Source: Pelosinus sp. (GTDB lineage Bacteria > Bacillota > Negativicutes > Propionisporales > Propionisporaceae). From it: a stretch of DNA of 64,000 nucleotides. Shown one piece after another: positions 17,579 to 27,934 of the stretch (position 1 is the stretch's first letter; every line of letters starts with the position of its first letter). The stretch lies in assembly GCA_021372375.1 (NCBI GenBank), contig JAJFUN010000062.1:81567-145566 (forward strand), written 5' to 3'. The notes under the pieces are model-generated. The model was not told where the DNA came from. It saw only the letters and a list, made by a program, of their open reading frames with translations, and did no database searches. A program made the translations under genes and the position numbers.

Positions 17579-18652
17579 ATGAAGTCACATAGGCTTAAAA
17601 ATAACTCTATTGAACCAACAGAAGAATATAAAGACATTATTGAAAATGCACCTGATGTTATTTGCCGGGTTGATAAAATGCTTTGCCTAACATATATAAA
17701 TCCTATTATCAAGGAACTCATTGGGATTGAACAACATAATCTTATCGGTAAACCCATTGCCTCTCTTACCTTTGGCGGGGAAAACTATACTGCCATATGG
17801 CTGGAAAACCTACAAAAGGTATTTGCCGCCAAACAAAAATTATTTTTTAAAGCACCTTGTATTTATAAAGGTAATACCTACTATTTTCAAGTTTATATGA
17901 GCCCTGCCCTGGATAGTAATGGCTTGGTCGAATCGGTTATTTGCGTGTCCCGCAATATTACTGAACAAAAGCAGTTTGATGCGGAATTAGCTAGGCTTGA
18001 CCGCCTTAATCTTGTTGGAAAAATTGCGGCCAGCATCGGCCATGAGGTACGTAATCCCCTAACAACAGTGCGCGGTTTTTTGCAAATGCTTGATAAACGC
18101 GAAAAAACTAACAAAAACCATGAATATTATCAAATGATGATTGGTGAATTAGATAGGGCCAACGCATTACTTAGTGAGTTTTTAACTCTAGCCAAAGATA
18201 AACCGCTATTACTAAAGCCTGCTAATCTAAATTCTATTATTACTTCCATTTACCCGCTGCTTAAGGCAGACGCCCGAGCAAATAACAAAGACCTTACGCT
18301 TAAGCTGGATACTATCGATAATATCTTACTTGATGAAAAAGAAATTCGCCAACTTATCTTTAATATAGTTCAAAATGGCATAGAAGCCTCTCCACCCAAT
18401 AGTATTGTAACTATTCGGACCTTTATGAATAAAAAAAATGTAGTGTTGGCAATTGAAGATTTTGGTACAGGTATACCACAGCCTATACTAGAAAAACTTG
18501 GCACCCCTTTTCTTACTACTAAGGAAAATGGCACAGGGCTAGGCCTGGCTGTCTGCTATAAAATAGCAAAAAATCACAATGCTGTGATCTCCCCCTCTAC
18601 AGGCGCTAATGGAAGTACGTTTTATGTAAAATTCGAAAAATGTTCTCTGTAA
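17579..18652 (+). CDS. PAS-domain sensor histidine kinase (sporulation-kinase type)
   Basis: 357 residues with no membrane segment. An N-terminal PAS domain (about 15-130) is followed by a HisKA domain with phosphorylated H155 in SIGHEVRNPLTTVRGF and an HATPase_c domain: N-box QNGIEA (N266), G1 EDFGTGIP (293-300) and a GTGLGLAVC loop (318-326). The H-box wording is that of Bacillus KinA-KinE and related kinases feeding Spo0F/Spo0A, so a role in sporulation initiation is plausible. No response regulator is adjacent, consistent with an orphan phosphorelay kinase. The ATG follows AAGAGGTAG. Structured repeats lie on both sides of the gene. Confidence 0.85.
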   Translation: MKSHRLKNNSIEPTEEYKDIIENAPDVICRVDKMLCLTYINPIIKELIGIEQHNLIGKPIASLTFGGENYTAIWLENLQKVFAAKQKLFFKAPCIYKGNTYYFQVYMSPALDSNGLVESVICVSRNITEQKQFDAELARLDRLNLVGKIAASIGHEVRNPLTTVRGFLQMLDKREKTNKNHEYYQMMIGELDRANALLSEFLTLAKDKPLLLKPANLNSIITSIYPLLKADARANNKDLTLKLDTIDNILLDEKEIRQLIFNIVQNGIEASPPNSIVTIRTFMNKKNVVLAIEDFGTGIPQPILEKLGTPFLTTKENGTGLGLAVCYKIAKNHNAVISPSTGANGSTFYVKFEKCSL

Positions 18653-18770
18653 ATAAAACGCTATGCGTTTTTAAAACAATAAGAAAGTGAGTAACGTTTC
18701 GACTATTTACAGAAAAGCAAACTATAGATTAATCACGCGAAATGTTATACTTTCTATATTGTAAAAAAGT
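18651..18770 (+). repeat. structured repeat, copy A
   Basis: About 120 bases: a small hairpin AAACGC-TAT-GCGTTT, then TTAAAAC, then a long imperfect stem (AGAAAGT..TAAC.TTTCG pairing with CGAAA.GTTA.ACTTTCT) around a loop containing GCAAACTATA. It matches the reverse complement of 33519-33640 over its length, with compensatory changes in the stem. Confidence 0.75.
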
Positions 18771-18797
18771 GGGATGCCAAAGACATCCCACTTTTTT
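18763..18797. terminator. bidirectional terminator
   Basis: AAAAAAGTGGGATG pairs with CATCCCACTTTTTT, between the convergent kinase and TauE genes. Its first bases overlap the end of repeat copy A. Confidence 0.9.
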
Positions 18798-18806
18798 ATT
18801 TTGCCT

Positions 18807-19580
18807 TTATTTCAGCACATCCCACAGCTGTTTACCAATAAGCACTACTGACATGGTAATAAACATTGGCCGCACATAGGCCGCACCTTTGGTAATAGCC
18901 ACACGTGAGCCGGCCATTGCGCCAAAAACCATCGATATACCCATTGTTATGCCATAACTATAGTTAATCAATCCTAAATAACCAAAGCTAAGTACTGCCG
19001 CAATATTGCTGGCAAAATTGAGGGCTTTGGCATTACCGGCAGCTACCACAAAATCAAAACCTATCAGCAAAAAGGAAAAAATCAAAAATGATCCGGTGCC
19101 TGGTCCAAAAAATCCGTCATAAAAGCCAAAGGCAAAGGCAGCTAAACCGCTAAGTATGGCAACTCTTTTGGTCATACCGCCATAAGTGGATTCTGAGCCC
19201 CAGTCTTTCTTAAAAAAAGTATAAATAGTTACAAGTACCAGCATTACAACTACCAGCGGCTTTAAAAAATTGGGGGGAATTAGCTGTACGGTATAAACGC
19301 CTAGTACTGAGCCAATAAAATCAATAGGAAACAAGTACTTTACCAAAGCAAAATTAATTTTACCTGAACACAAAAATGACAGCGTACTTGTCAGACTACC
19401 CATTACGGAAGCCATTTTATTAGTGCCTAACGCAAATTGCGGCGGCATGCCTGTCATCATTAGCGCAGGCAGGGAAATAAGCCCGCCCCCGCCAACAGCA
19501 GCATCAATAAACGCCGCAATAAAACCTGATGCTAATAAAAACATCAGCGTATATATATCTACCGTTCCAAATAAATCCAT
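18807..19580 (-). CDS. TauE/SafE (YfcA-like) membrane transporter
   Basis: 257 residues, about eight hydrophobic segments. Two related halves each carry a Gly-rich motif: AAVGGGGLISLPAL near residue 28 and DGFFGPGTGSFLIF near 160. The family exports sulfite or organosulfonates; the YfcA branch has no firm substrate. It lies 25 bases downstream of the LysR regulator on the same strand, so that regulator may control it. Confidence 0.88.
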   Translation of the reverse strand: MDLFGTVDIYTLMFLLASGFIAAFIDAAVGGGGLISLPALMMTGMPPQFALGTNKMASVMGSLTSTLSFLCSGKINFALVKYLFPIDFIGSVLGVYTVQLIPPNFLKPLVVVMLVLVTIYTFFKKDWGSESTYGGMTKRVAILSGLAAFAFGFYDGFFGPGTGSFLIFSFLLIGFDFVVAAGNAKALNFASNIAAVLSFGYLGLINYSYGITMGISMVFGAMAGSRVAITKGAAYVRPMFITMSVVLIGKQLWDVLK

Positions 19581-19605
19581 ATACTTTCTCCTTGTCTAAC
19601 AATTA

Positions 19606-20493
19606 TTAAAGGCCATTATTAACAAAAGACTGAATAATAAAATTTTTAAACTTCCGTACAGCTGGCGACATATACCGATCCTTAACCCACGCCACTTCGA
19701 TAATACGGTGGCACTCTTGACCGGCAATAGGCAAAAAACAAATATTTGCATCATCCAGCCCCATAATATGAGGAATAAGCGCTACCCCAAGCTTTGCTTC
19801 CACAAAGCCGGCGAGCGTCAAAATTTCTTCCCCTTCAAAAGCAATATTAGGCGTAAAACCTGCCGCCCCGAAATATTGCTCGGCTAAAATTCTCAGGCCA
19901 TAGTTTTTTTTCACCGTAATAATCGGCTCTGCGGCGATTTCTTCAAGCCGGATACTGCTCTGGCCGGCCAGTCTGTGCCCTTTATGCACAGCAATAAACA
20001 ACTCTTCTTTAAACAAAGGCGCCCAGTCAATGCTTTCTTTATTGTTCCCCGGCGAACACAAACAAAGATCAATTTCTCCGGCCTCTAACTGCTCCAGCAA
20101 AAAATTACTGGCATTTTGTGATAACCTAAATTGAATGCCCGGATATTTTTCACGAAACCTGCCGACAAGCTGGGGAATTATATTGCTGCCCATCGAATGA
20201 ATAAAGGCAATCGAAACTGTACCAAAATCAGGATCTAATAAATCATGAACTTCCTTTTTTCCTTTTTCTACTTCTTGCAAGGCTCGCTCCACATGTCGCA
20301 AAAAAATCACTCCATAGTGATTTAATATTACACTCTTACCTTGCCTTTTAAATAAGGGAAAACCCAGTTCTTCTTCTAAACGACATATTGAGCGGCTCAG
20401 TGCCGGCTGAGATATGGATAATTGCTCTGCGGCTTTGGTAATATGCTGCAGTTTAGCCACCATTCGAAAAGATTCTAGCTGATGCCATTCCAT
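19606..20493 (-). CDS. LysR-family transcriptional regulator
   Basis: 295 residues. The N-terminal winged helix-turn-helix has the LysR signature (HITKAAEQLSISQPALSRSI), followed by the two-lobe ligand domain from about residue 90. Divergent from an MFS transporter with a 123-base shared region that holds an AT-rich palindrome, the classic arrangement for a LysR protein controlling its neighbour. The ligand cannot be read from sequence. Confidence 0.93.
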   Translation of the reverse strand: MEWHQLESFRMVAKLQHITKAAEQLSISQPALSRSICRLEEELGFPLFKRQGKSVILNHYGVIFLRHVERALQEVEKGKKEVHDLLDPDFGTVSIAFIHSMGSNIIPQLVGRFREKYPGIQFRLSQNASNFLLEQLEAGEIDLCLCSPGNNKESIDWAPLFKEELFIAVHKGHRLAGQSSIRLEEIAAEPIITVKKNYGLRILAEQYFGAAGFTPNIAFEGEEILTLAGFVEAKLGVALIPHIMGLDDANICFLPIAGQECHRIIEVAWVKDRYMSPAVRKFKNFIIQSFVNNGL

Positions 20494-20538
20494 AATACAT
20501 CAACCTTTCTAAATTATACTATTTTATATAACTAATTT

Positions 20539-20562
20539 GCATTAATTTTATATAAAATATGC
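20539..20562. promoter_or_regulatory. palindromic candidate LysR operator
   Basis: A GCAT/ATGC-flanked perfect palindrome with core ATTTTATATAAAAT sits in the divergent LysR-MFS intergenic region. LysR proteins bind such AT-rich dyads, but the specific assignment is inference. Confidence 0.45.
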
Positions 20563-20616
20563 ATTGGAAACATATATAAATTTGCGTTATGATTTAAACA
20601 GAAAGAAGGATGATCT

Positions 20617-21849
20617 ATGAAAAAATATATTCAAAAAGATGACGTTCAGTATTGGCAGACAATTTTTTCGCTGTTTTTAGGCAGCTTTGTTACTTTTGCC
20701 ATATTTTATTGCACACAGCCACTTATCCCCATCTTTTCTAAGGAATTTGACATTATGCCGGCGACAGCCAGCTTATCAGTATCTTTCCCCACAGCCTGCA
20801 TGGCGCTCTTTATGTTAGTAATGGCCTGGCTGTCTGACGCCAAGGGCCGTAAAATGATTATGACAATCTCCTTAGTTGGTTCTACAACGCTGGCCGTTCT
20901 CAGTGCGTTTTGCACCAATTTTACCTTGCTGTTATTTATTCGCGCCCTGCAGGGTATAATGCTTGCAGGTTTTCCCGGCATCGCTATGGCCTACATCAAC
21001 GAGGAGTTTCATCCAAGCTGCGTAGCTCTGGTAATGGGCATATATGTAAGCGGTACCTCAATCGGAGGCCTGCTAGGCCGTTTAATTGTCAGTACCTTAT
21101 CCGATTTTTTTTCCTGGCATATTGCCCTTGCCGTATTATCTGTCATTACTTTACTAAGCAGTCTGTATTTCTGGTTTCATTTACCTACTTCACAAAATTC
21201 TACGCCGCATAAAGATTCCTTGCCGCAGATTTTAGCCGGCCTTCAGGCAAAGCTGCGAGATTCCCATTTACTGCCCCTTTATTTTATGGGTTTTATTTTA
21301 CTTGGCAGCTTTGTCGCCTTATATAATTATATTGGTTATCCCTTAATGGCCGCACCTTATAATCTCAGCCAAACAATCGTTGGCTTTATCTTTCTCGTTT
21401 ATTTATGCGGCACATTTAGCTCTACGTTTATGGGAAAATTAGCCGGAAATATTGGCAATGCCAAAGTCCTGTGTCTTGGTATCATCATTATGTTTGCTGG
21501 TGTGCTAATCACCTTAGCCGCCAGTCTACTCGTTAAAATCACAGGAGTGGCTATTTTTACCTTTGGCTTTTTTGGCAGCCACGCAGTAGCCAGCGGCTGG
21601 GTAGGCCAGTGCGCCAAAAAAGGCAAAGCACAAGCATCCTGTCTTTATCTTATGTTTTTCTATCTTGGTTCAAGCATCCTCGGCGCAGCCGGCGGAAAAT
21701 TTCTTACCTGGCTGGGCTGGCCTGGTGTAGTGCTCCTGATATCAGCTTTTCTTATGCTCGGACTGATAATTTCGGGTGCGCTGCTGTTACGTGAAACCGG
21801 ATACCTAGTTCATGCCAAACAAAATAACCTGTCACAGCATTCCCTATAA
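20617..21849 (+). CDS. MFS transporter
   Basis: 410 residues, twelve predicted helices. The MFS loop 2-3 motif reads AWLSDAKGRKMIM near residue 70, preceded by a helix with QPLIPIFSKEF. It resembles YnfM/YgaY-type drug or metabolite exporters; the substrate is unknown. Divergent from and probably controlled by the LysR gene. AAAGAAGGA precedes the ATG. Ends in a terminator at 21860. Confidence 0.9.
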   Translation: MKKYIQKDDVQYWQTIFSLFLGSFVTFAIFYCTQPLIPIFSKEFDIMPATASLSVSFPTACMALFMLVMAWLSDAKGRKMIMTISLVGSTTLAVLSAFCTNFTLLLFIRALQGIMLAGFPGIAMAYINEEFHPSCVALVMGIYVSGTSIGGLLGRLIVSTLSDFFSWHIALAVLSVITLLSSLYFWFHLPTSQNSTPHKDSLPQILAGLQAKLRDSHLLPLYFMGFILLGSFVALYNYIGYPLMAAPYNLSQTIVGFIFLVYLCGTFSSTFMGKLAGNIGNAKVLCLGIIIMFAGVLITLAASLLVKITGVAIFTFGFFGSHAVASGWVGQCAKKGKAQASCLYLMFFYLGSSILGAAGGKFLTWLGWPGVVLLISAFLMLGLIISGALLLRETGYLVHAKQNNLSQHSL

Positions 21850-21859
21850 ATATATTTTT

Positions 21860-21888
21860 ACCCCGCCTTTTATCGGCGGGGTATTTTT
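21860..21888. terminator. bidirectional terminator
   Basis: ACCCCGCC (21860-21867) pairs with GGCGGGGT (21875-21882), followed by TATTTTT; lies between convergent genes. Confidence 0.85.
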
Positions 21889-21891
21889 ATA

Positions 21892-22668
21892 TCAGCCTAT
21901 AATATCAGCCAATAATCCTTTTCTTAGCATAATATAGGAAATTGAACGATCATACTTAAAAACTGGAATGCGCCTAATCGCCAAAGTATCTGTAAACATA
22001 GCATTACCCTGCCTTACCGAAAAACCAGCCTTATAGCCACACTTATGCACCAGCTGCAGCGTGCTGTGCTGATAGCTGCCGCAGGGGTAGGCAATAAAAT
22101 CAACATTCTTGCCAAGCATTTGTTCAAGTACTGCCTTTGACTGTGAAAGTTCCCCCATTGCCTCCTCTGGTTGTAATTCTCCCAAAGAACGATGCGTAAC
22201 AGTATGCGAGCCAATTCCCATACCGGCTGCATCCATTTCCCTGATTTGGGCTGCTGTTACCCGATTTTTCTGACCTATGATCCCCGTAATGATATAAAAG
22301 CTTGCTTTAAGATTATATTTTTCTAAGATAGAAAACGCATTAGTATAATTATCCAAATAGCCGTCATCAAACGTAATAAACACGGGCTTGTTTGGCATTG
22401 GAGCCAGTTCATTAGTTAGACGGCATCTTATATCGTCTAGTGAAAGGGTATGATAGCCATGCTGAGCCAAGTATTCCATATCCTTAGAAAATCGCTCAGT
22501 ACTTACCGTCAAACTATCATTATCTTGGCCTACCTTGTGATAAAGCAAAATAGGCACACTGCGCACTAAATGCCTGATAACATCATAATTAGCAAATGCA
22601 CCCGCACCAATTGCCGTAGCCGCTGATACACCAGCGCCCACCAAGAACTGCCGTCTGCTTATTATCAT
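21892..22668 (-). CDS. polysaccharide deacetylase with a Tat-type signal
   Basis: 258 residues. The N-terminus MIISRRQFLVGAG is a twin-arginine signal (S-R-R-x-F-L) followed by an Ala/Gly-rich hydrophobic stretch. The NodB-type domain has ILLYHKV, then FITFDDGYLDN with the metal Asp, the GSHTVTHRSL His motif and the AYPCGSY motif. It likely removes acetyl groups from a cell-wall or exopolysaccharide glycan outside the cytoplasm. The start is set by GGGAGACGAG upstream of 22668 and by the Tat motif; an open extension upstream is untranslated. Lies 93 bases downstream of murI on the same strand. Confidence 0.88.
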   Translation of the reverse strand: MIISRRQFLVGAGVSAATAIGAGAFANYDVIRHLVRSVPILLYHKVGQDNDSLTVSTERFSKDMEYLAQHGYHTLSLDDIRCRLTNELAPMPNKPVFITFDDGYLDNYTNAFSILEKYNLKASFYIITGIIGQKNRVTAAQIREMDAAGMGIGSHTVTHRSLGELQPEEAMGELSQSKAVLEQMLGKNVDFIAYPCGSYQHSTLQLVHKCGYKAGFSVRQGNAMFTDTLAIRRIPVFKYDRSISYIMLRKGLLADIIG

Positions 22669-22761
22669 ACTGCTCGTCTCCCATATTCCAATAATTCGAC
22701 ATCTACTTTTTATTATACTAAAAAAATTGCTAAGTTCCATGGATAATATAGGAAATCTGTT

Positions 22762-23544
22762 TTAGACGCTAATACTATCTAACCTTTTAAACAATTTACT
22801 GTAATTAGCTAATTTTTCTTTATCATCAATTCTAACGCCTGAATTATAGAAAATAACATTGCCCTTACCTTCATTGATGGTTTGCATTTTTTCTAAATAT
22901 CTTTTTAAATTTTTTATAGTACCCATATTGCCGTCAATTATTGCCGTATGTACAGGCAGTAACTTTCTAAACATGTCCTTATAAAACGAAAAATGAGTAC
23001 AGCCCAGCACAATAGTCTCATACTGCCTTAAATCAAACTGCGACAACTGCTCTTCTAGATAAGGCAAAACAACCTCATCTCTAAACTCAATTTTTTCCGC
23101 AAATTGGACCAAGCCGGGCAGCGGCAGCAAATCAACAATATGTCTATTATCTAATTTTGTAATCAAATTTTTTAGTTTTTTTTCTTTTAGGGTTAATGCC
23201 GTAGCCGTTACCAGAACTCTTTTATTCACGTTCTTATTTTTTTCGACAGCTGGTTTTACCGCAGGTTCCATGCCAATAATAGGAATATCATATTTAACCC
23301 TTAAATCTTCGATTGCTACGCTTGTCGCGGTATTACACGCAATAACCACCGCTTTAACCTGCTGCTTGACAATAAAATCTACCGCCGCAAAAATATATTT
23401 TTTCACTTGGTCTTTTGGCTTGGGCCCATACGGAACATTTAATGTATCTGCGTAATATACATAATCCTCATTTGGTAATATTTTTAAAGCGTCATGCAGT
23501 ACTGTAATACCGCCGACACCAGAATCAAAAAAACCTATTTGCAT
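22762..23544 (-). CDS. murI: glutamate racemase
   Basis: 260 residues; makes D-glutamate for peptidoglycan. The two catalytic cysteines sit in VIACNTATS (about residue 73) and VLGCTHFSF (about 180), and the N-terminus is the family's FDSGVGG. The substrate loop reads YYADTLNVPYGPK, slightly off the common GDTARxPYG form. CGATTCCTCC on the plus strand just upstream reads GGAGGAATCG on the coding strand, a good ribosome site. Confidence 0.92.
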   Translation of the reverse strand: MQIGFFDSGVGGITVLHDALKILPNEDYVYYADTLNVPYGPKPKDQVKKYIFAAVDFIVKQQVKAVVIACNTATSVAIEDLRVKYDIPIIGMEPAVKPAVEKNKNVNKRVLVTATALTLKEKKLKNLITKLDNRHIVDLLPLPGLVQFAEKIEFRDEVVLPYLEEQLSQFDLRQYETIVLGCTHFSFYKDMFRKLLPVHTAIIDGNMGTIKNLKRYLEKMQTINEGKGNVIFYNSGVRIDDKEKLANYSKLFKRLDSISV

Positions 23545-23805
23545 TTCGATTCCTCCAATAAAATTGCGGCGAACATTTCAATACGCCGATATGCTTACAT
23601 ACAAAATTGTACCAGCGATTGTGGCTCAAGTCAAAAACTGGACTCAAACTTTATATGGATGATTACGTACTTGTTAAAAAGTTGCATGTTGGTTATTATT
23701 ATAGAAGATAGGACTTAAAAAAATAAAAGATATGGGGGAATTGTGGTGATTATGACAATTCAATAGACAAAATACGCTTTATCATAAGAAAAAGGAGGAT
23801 ATGTC

Positions 23806-24822
23806 ATGAATTATAAGGAATTAATGGAAAACGCACGTAGTTGTATTGGAAGTTACTGCAAGGCCTGTCCGGTCTGCAATGGCCTTGCCTGCAAAAACAC
23901 CATTCCCGGTCCTGGAGCAAAGGGCGTTGGCGATACAGCCATTCGCAACTATCAGAAATGGCAGGAAATTCGCGTCAACATGGATACAATATGTGAAAGC
24001 AGACTAGTAGACACAACTCTCAATTTATTTGGTCAGACCTTCAAATACCCCTTCTTTGCCGGACCTGTCGGCGCGGTAAATATGCACTACAGTGATAAAC
24101 TTAACGATATGACTTATAATGATCTGCTGGTTTCAGCCTGCCAAGAAAATGGCATAGCCGCATTTACCGGTGACGGGGTAAATCCAAAAGTCATGGAAGG
24201 TGCTGCCGCGGCCATCGCTAAGGTCAATGGCTGTGGTGTTCCTACTATTAAGCCATGGAATATGGATATAATCAACGAAAAAATGCAGCTGGTACATAAA
24301 GCAGGCGTTTTCGCTGTTGCTATGGATATAGATGCAGCAGGCTTGCCGTTCTTAAAAAATATGACCCCGCCGGCTGGCGCCAAATCAATGGACGAGCTTC
24401 GCCGCATTGCCGAAATTGCCGGTGTGCCGTTTATTATCAAAGGGATTATGAGCGCAAAAGGTGCATTAAAAGCCAAAGCAGCAGGCGCAAAAGCAATTGT
24501 TGTTTCCAATCATGGCGGCAGAGTACTTGATCAGTGTCCGTCAACCGCCGAAGTACTGCCAGAAATTGTCCAAGCGGTCGGACAGGATATGAAAATCCTC
24601 GTTGATGGCGGTATTCGTTCCGGTACAGATATTTTCAAGGCGCTGGCCCTTGGCGCCGACGGTGTTCTAATCTGCCGTCCGTTTGTAACAGCTGTGTATG
24701 GCGGTGAAAAGGAAGGCGTAAAGATCTATATTGAAAAACTGGCCGAAGAATTAAAAGATACCATGAATATGTGCGGCGCCTTTAGCCTAAGTGAAATTAC
24801 AAAAGATATGGTACGCATATAA
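23806..24822 (+). CDS. FMN-dependent alpha-hydroxy-acid dehydrogenase/oxidase with N-terminal Cys cluster
   Basis: 338 residues, TIM-barrel FMN enzyme related to lactate oxidase and glycolate oxidase. The catalytic His is in SNHGGRVLDQ, and the FMN phosphate loop is LVDGGIRSG..., followed by ALGADGVLICRPF. The first 30 residues carry five cysteines (C-x4-C-x2-C-x2-C-x4-C, in SCIGSYCKACPVCNGLAC), a pattern that could hold an iron-sulfur cluster or zinc and is absent from classical glycolate oxidase. The substrate is unknown. The ATG follows AAAGGAGG. Monocistronic, with its own terminator. Confidence 0.85.
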   Translation: MNYKELMENARSCIGSYCKACPVCNGLACKNTIPGPGAKGVGDTAIRNYQKWQEIRVNMDTICESRLVDTTLNLFGQTFKYPFFAGPVGAVNMHYSDKLNDMTYNDLLVSACQENGIAAFTGDGVNPKVMEGAAAAIAKVNGCGVPTIKPWNMDIINEKMQLVHKAGVFAVAMDIDAAGLPFLKNMTPPAGAKSMDELRRIAEIAGVPFIIKGIMSAKGALKAKAAGAKAIVVSNHGGRVLDQCPSTAEVLPEIVQAVGQDMKILVDGGIRSGTDIFKALALGADGVLICRPFVTAVYGGEKEGVKIYIEKLAEELKDTMNMCGAFSLSEITKDMVRI

Positions 24823-24839
24823 ACCGCTAGTATACAAAC

Positions 24840-24881
24840 AAACAGGAGCGAGAACGCATTTTGGCGTCTCGCTCCTGTTTT
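24840..24881. terminator. bidirectional terminator
   Basis: AAACAGGAGCGAGA pairs with TCTCGCTCCTGTTTT between the convergent hydroxy-acid dehydrogenase and gyrB genes. Confidence 0.9.
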
Positions 24882-24905
24882 ATCTTGTATTCCACACAAA
24901 AAAAT

Positions 24906-26849
<1,944 letters not shown>

Positions 26850-27101
26850 TTACTCTATATTTTCAAAAACATTACCGGCCCTTTTTTTAAGTGTAAGTGA
26901 TGAAATAGCTGACAAGTAAACTACTTCATCGGCAATAACAATGCTTTTGGCATTATTATCAGATATATCAATTACTAATTTATTAGCCCGCATATTTTCC
27001 AAAAAATCATTATTTATGTTTGATTTTACCATTTTTAAATCAGCAATGGCAACTACATTTTTAAGCAGTACAACTGTGTCAGCGCCCAGATGTAAAAACA
27101 T
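26850..27101 (-). CDS. remB: DUF370 / RemB-like extracellular-matrix regulator
   Basis: 83 residues of the DUF370 (RemA/RemB, formerly YaaB) family, which sits between recF and gyrB in Bacillus as well. The N-terminus MFLHLGADTVVLLKNVVAI is characteristic. Family members are DNA-binding or structural regulators of matrix genes; the function here is inferred from family and position. It overlaps the 3' end of the DUF721 gene by 23 bases. The ribosome site AGGAGG lies inside that gene. Confidence 0.9.
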   Translation of the reverse strand: MFLHLGADTVVLLKNVVAIADLKMVKSNINNDFLENMRANKLVIDISDNNAKSIVIADEVVYLSAISSLTLKKRAGNVFENIE

Positions 27102-27930
27102 GCTTTTTCCTCCTAATTTTACTCAACGTAGCCTCTAGTATTTCTTCGGTAATTGCCTCAGGTTTCATACAGGTAATTAGCATGGATAAAGTAACAAGTG
27201 TCATTTTATCAGGCTTGTCTGCTGAATTTTTGATAATAGGCAATAAACTTGCTACCACATGATTTTTCGCATCATCATATTCATAAGGCGTACACTTCAG
27301 ATATTGATTTAGTTCATGATATTTAAGCCACGGCGCCTCCCTCAGCAAAGCCCTTATTTCAGCCAAAAGTTTACTCCGTCGTTTGCGATCACAAACCGTA
27401 CAATATAGCTCACCTGGCGCACATAATGTAAGGCAATTGGTACATGTATGCCAATGTCCTATTTTTTTTATTTTTTTGAGGGACATATCTTTTTTTATAA
27501 TGCGGGATAATTTTTCCCGTAGCTCTCCATTTTGTGAAACATTCACAATTTCTTCAACTGCGATAATTTCGGTATTATCTAGCTTGGCTAGACGAATATC
27601 CGGCAGAGCTTCTGTACTAGGCTCAGCTTCATTTCGGCAGTCCTTCAGGCTTCCAGCCTGAAAACGTATATCACTTATCAGCTTTTCACCAATAAAATCA
27701 TTAATTTTAGTAATAATACCATGTTTCATCATGGATAAATGATGACACCATGATGAATTTACCACAGTAACAACAATAATACCATATTCTATTTTAGTTG
27801 GACAAGAATGTTTACCAATTTCATCCCCAACTATTTCTCCCCAATGGGTTATCGCCGACTGCTGATTATATTTATGTTTAACACCCCACTGCTTAAGTGC
27901 GGCAGATAAGATAGTTTTTACTGTATCCAT
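27079..27930 (-). CDS. DUF721/DciA-like protein with C-terminal zinc ribbon extension
   Basis: 283 residues. Residues 1-90 match DUF721 (DciA-like: HWGEIVGDEIGKHSCPTKIEYGIIVV then SSWCHHLSMM), a domain tied to replicative helicase loading in bacteria lacking DnaC-type loaders. The remaining half, unusual for DUF721, carries a CxxC-x10-CxxC zinc ribbon (CTNC and CTVC) followed by a basic helix and a helical tail. Location between recF and remB is where DUF721 genes commonly lie. Helicase loading is inference; the tail's role is unknown. Confidence 0.8.
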   Translation of the reverse strand: MDTVKTILSAALKQWGVKHKYNQQSAITHWGEIVGDEIGKHSCPTKIEYGIIVVTVVNSSWCHHLSMMKHGIITKINDFIGEKLISDIRFQAGSLKDCRNEAEPSTEALPDIRLAKLDNTEIIAVEEIVNVSQNGELREKLSRIIKKDMSLKKIKKIGHWHTCTNCLTLCAPGELYCTVCDRKRRSKLLAEIRALLREAPWLKYHELNQYLKCTPYEYDDAKNHVVASLLPIIKNSADKPDKMTLVTLSMLITCMKPEAITEEILEATLSKIRRKKHVFTSGR

Positions 27931-27934
27931 AGCA

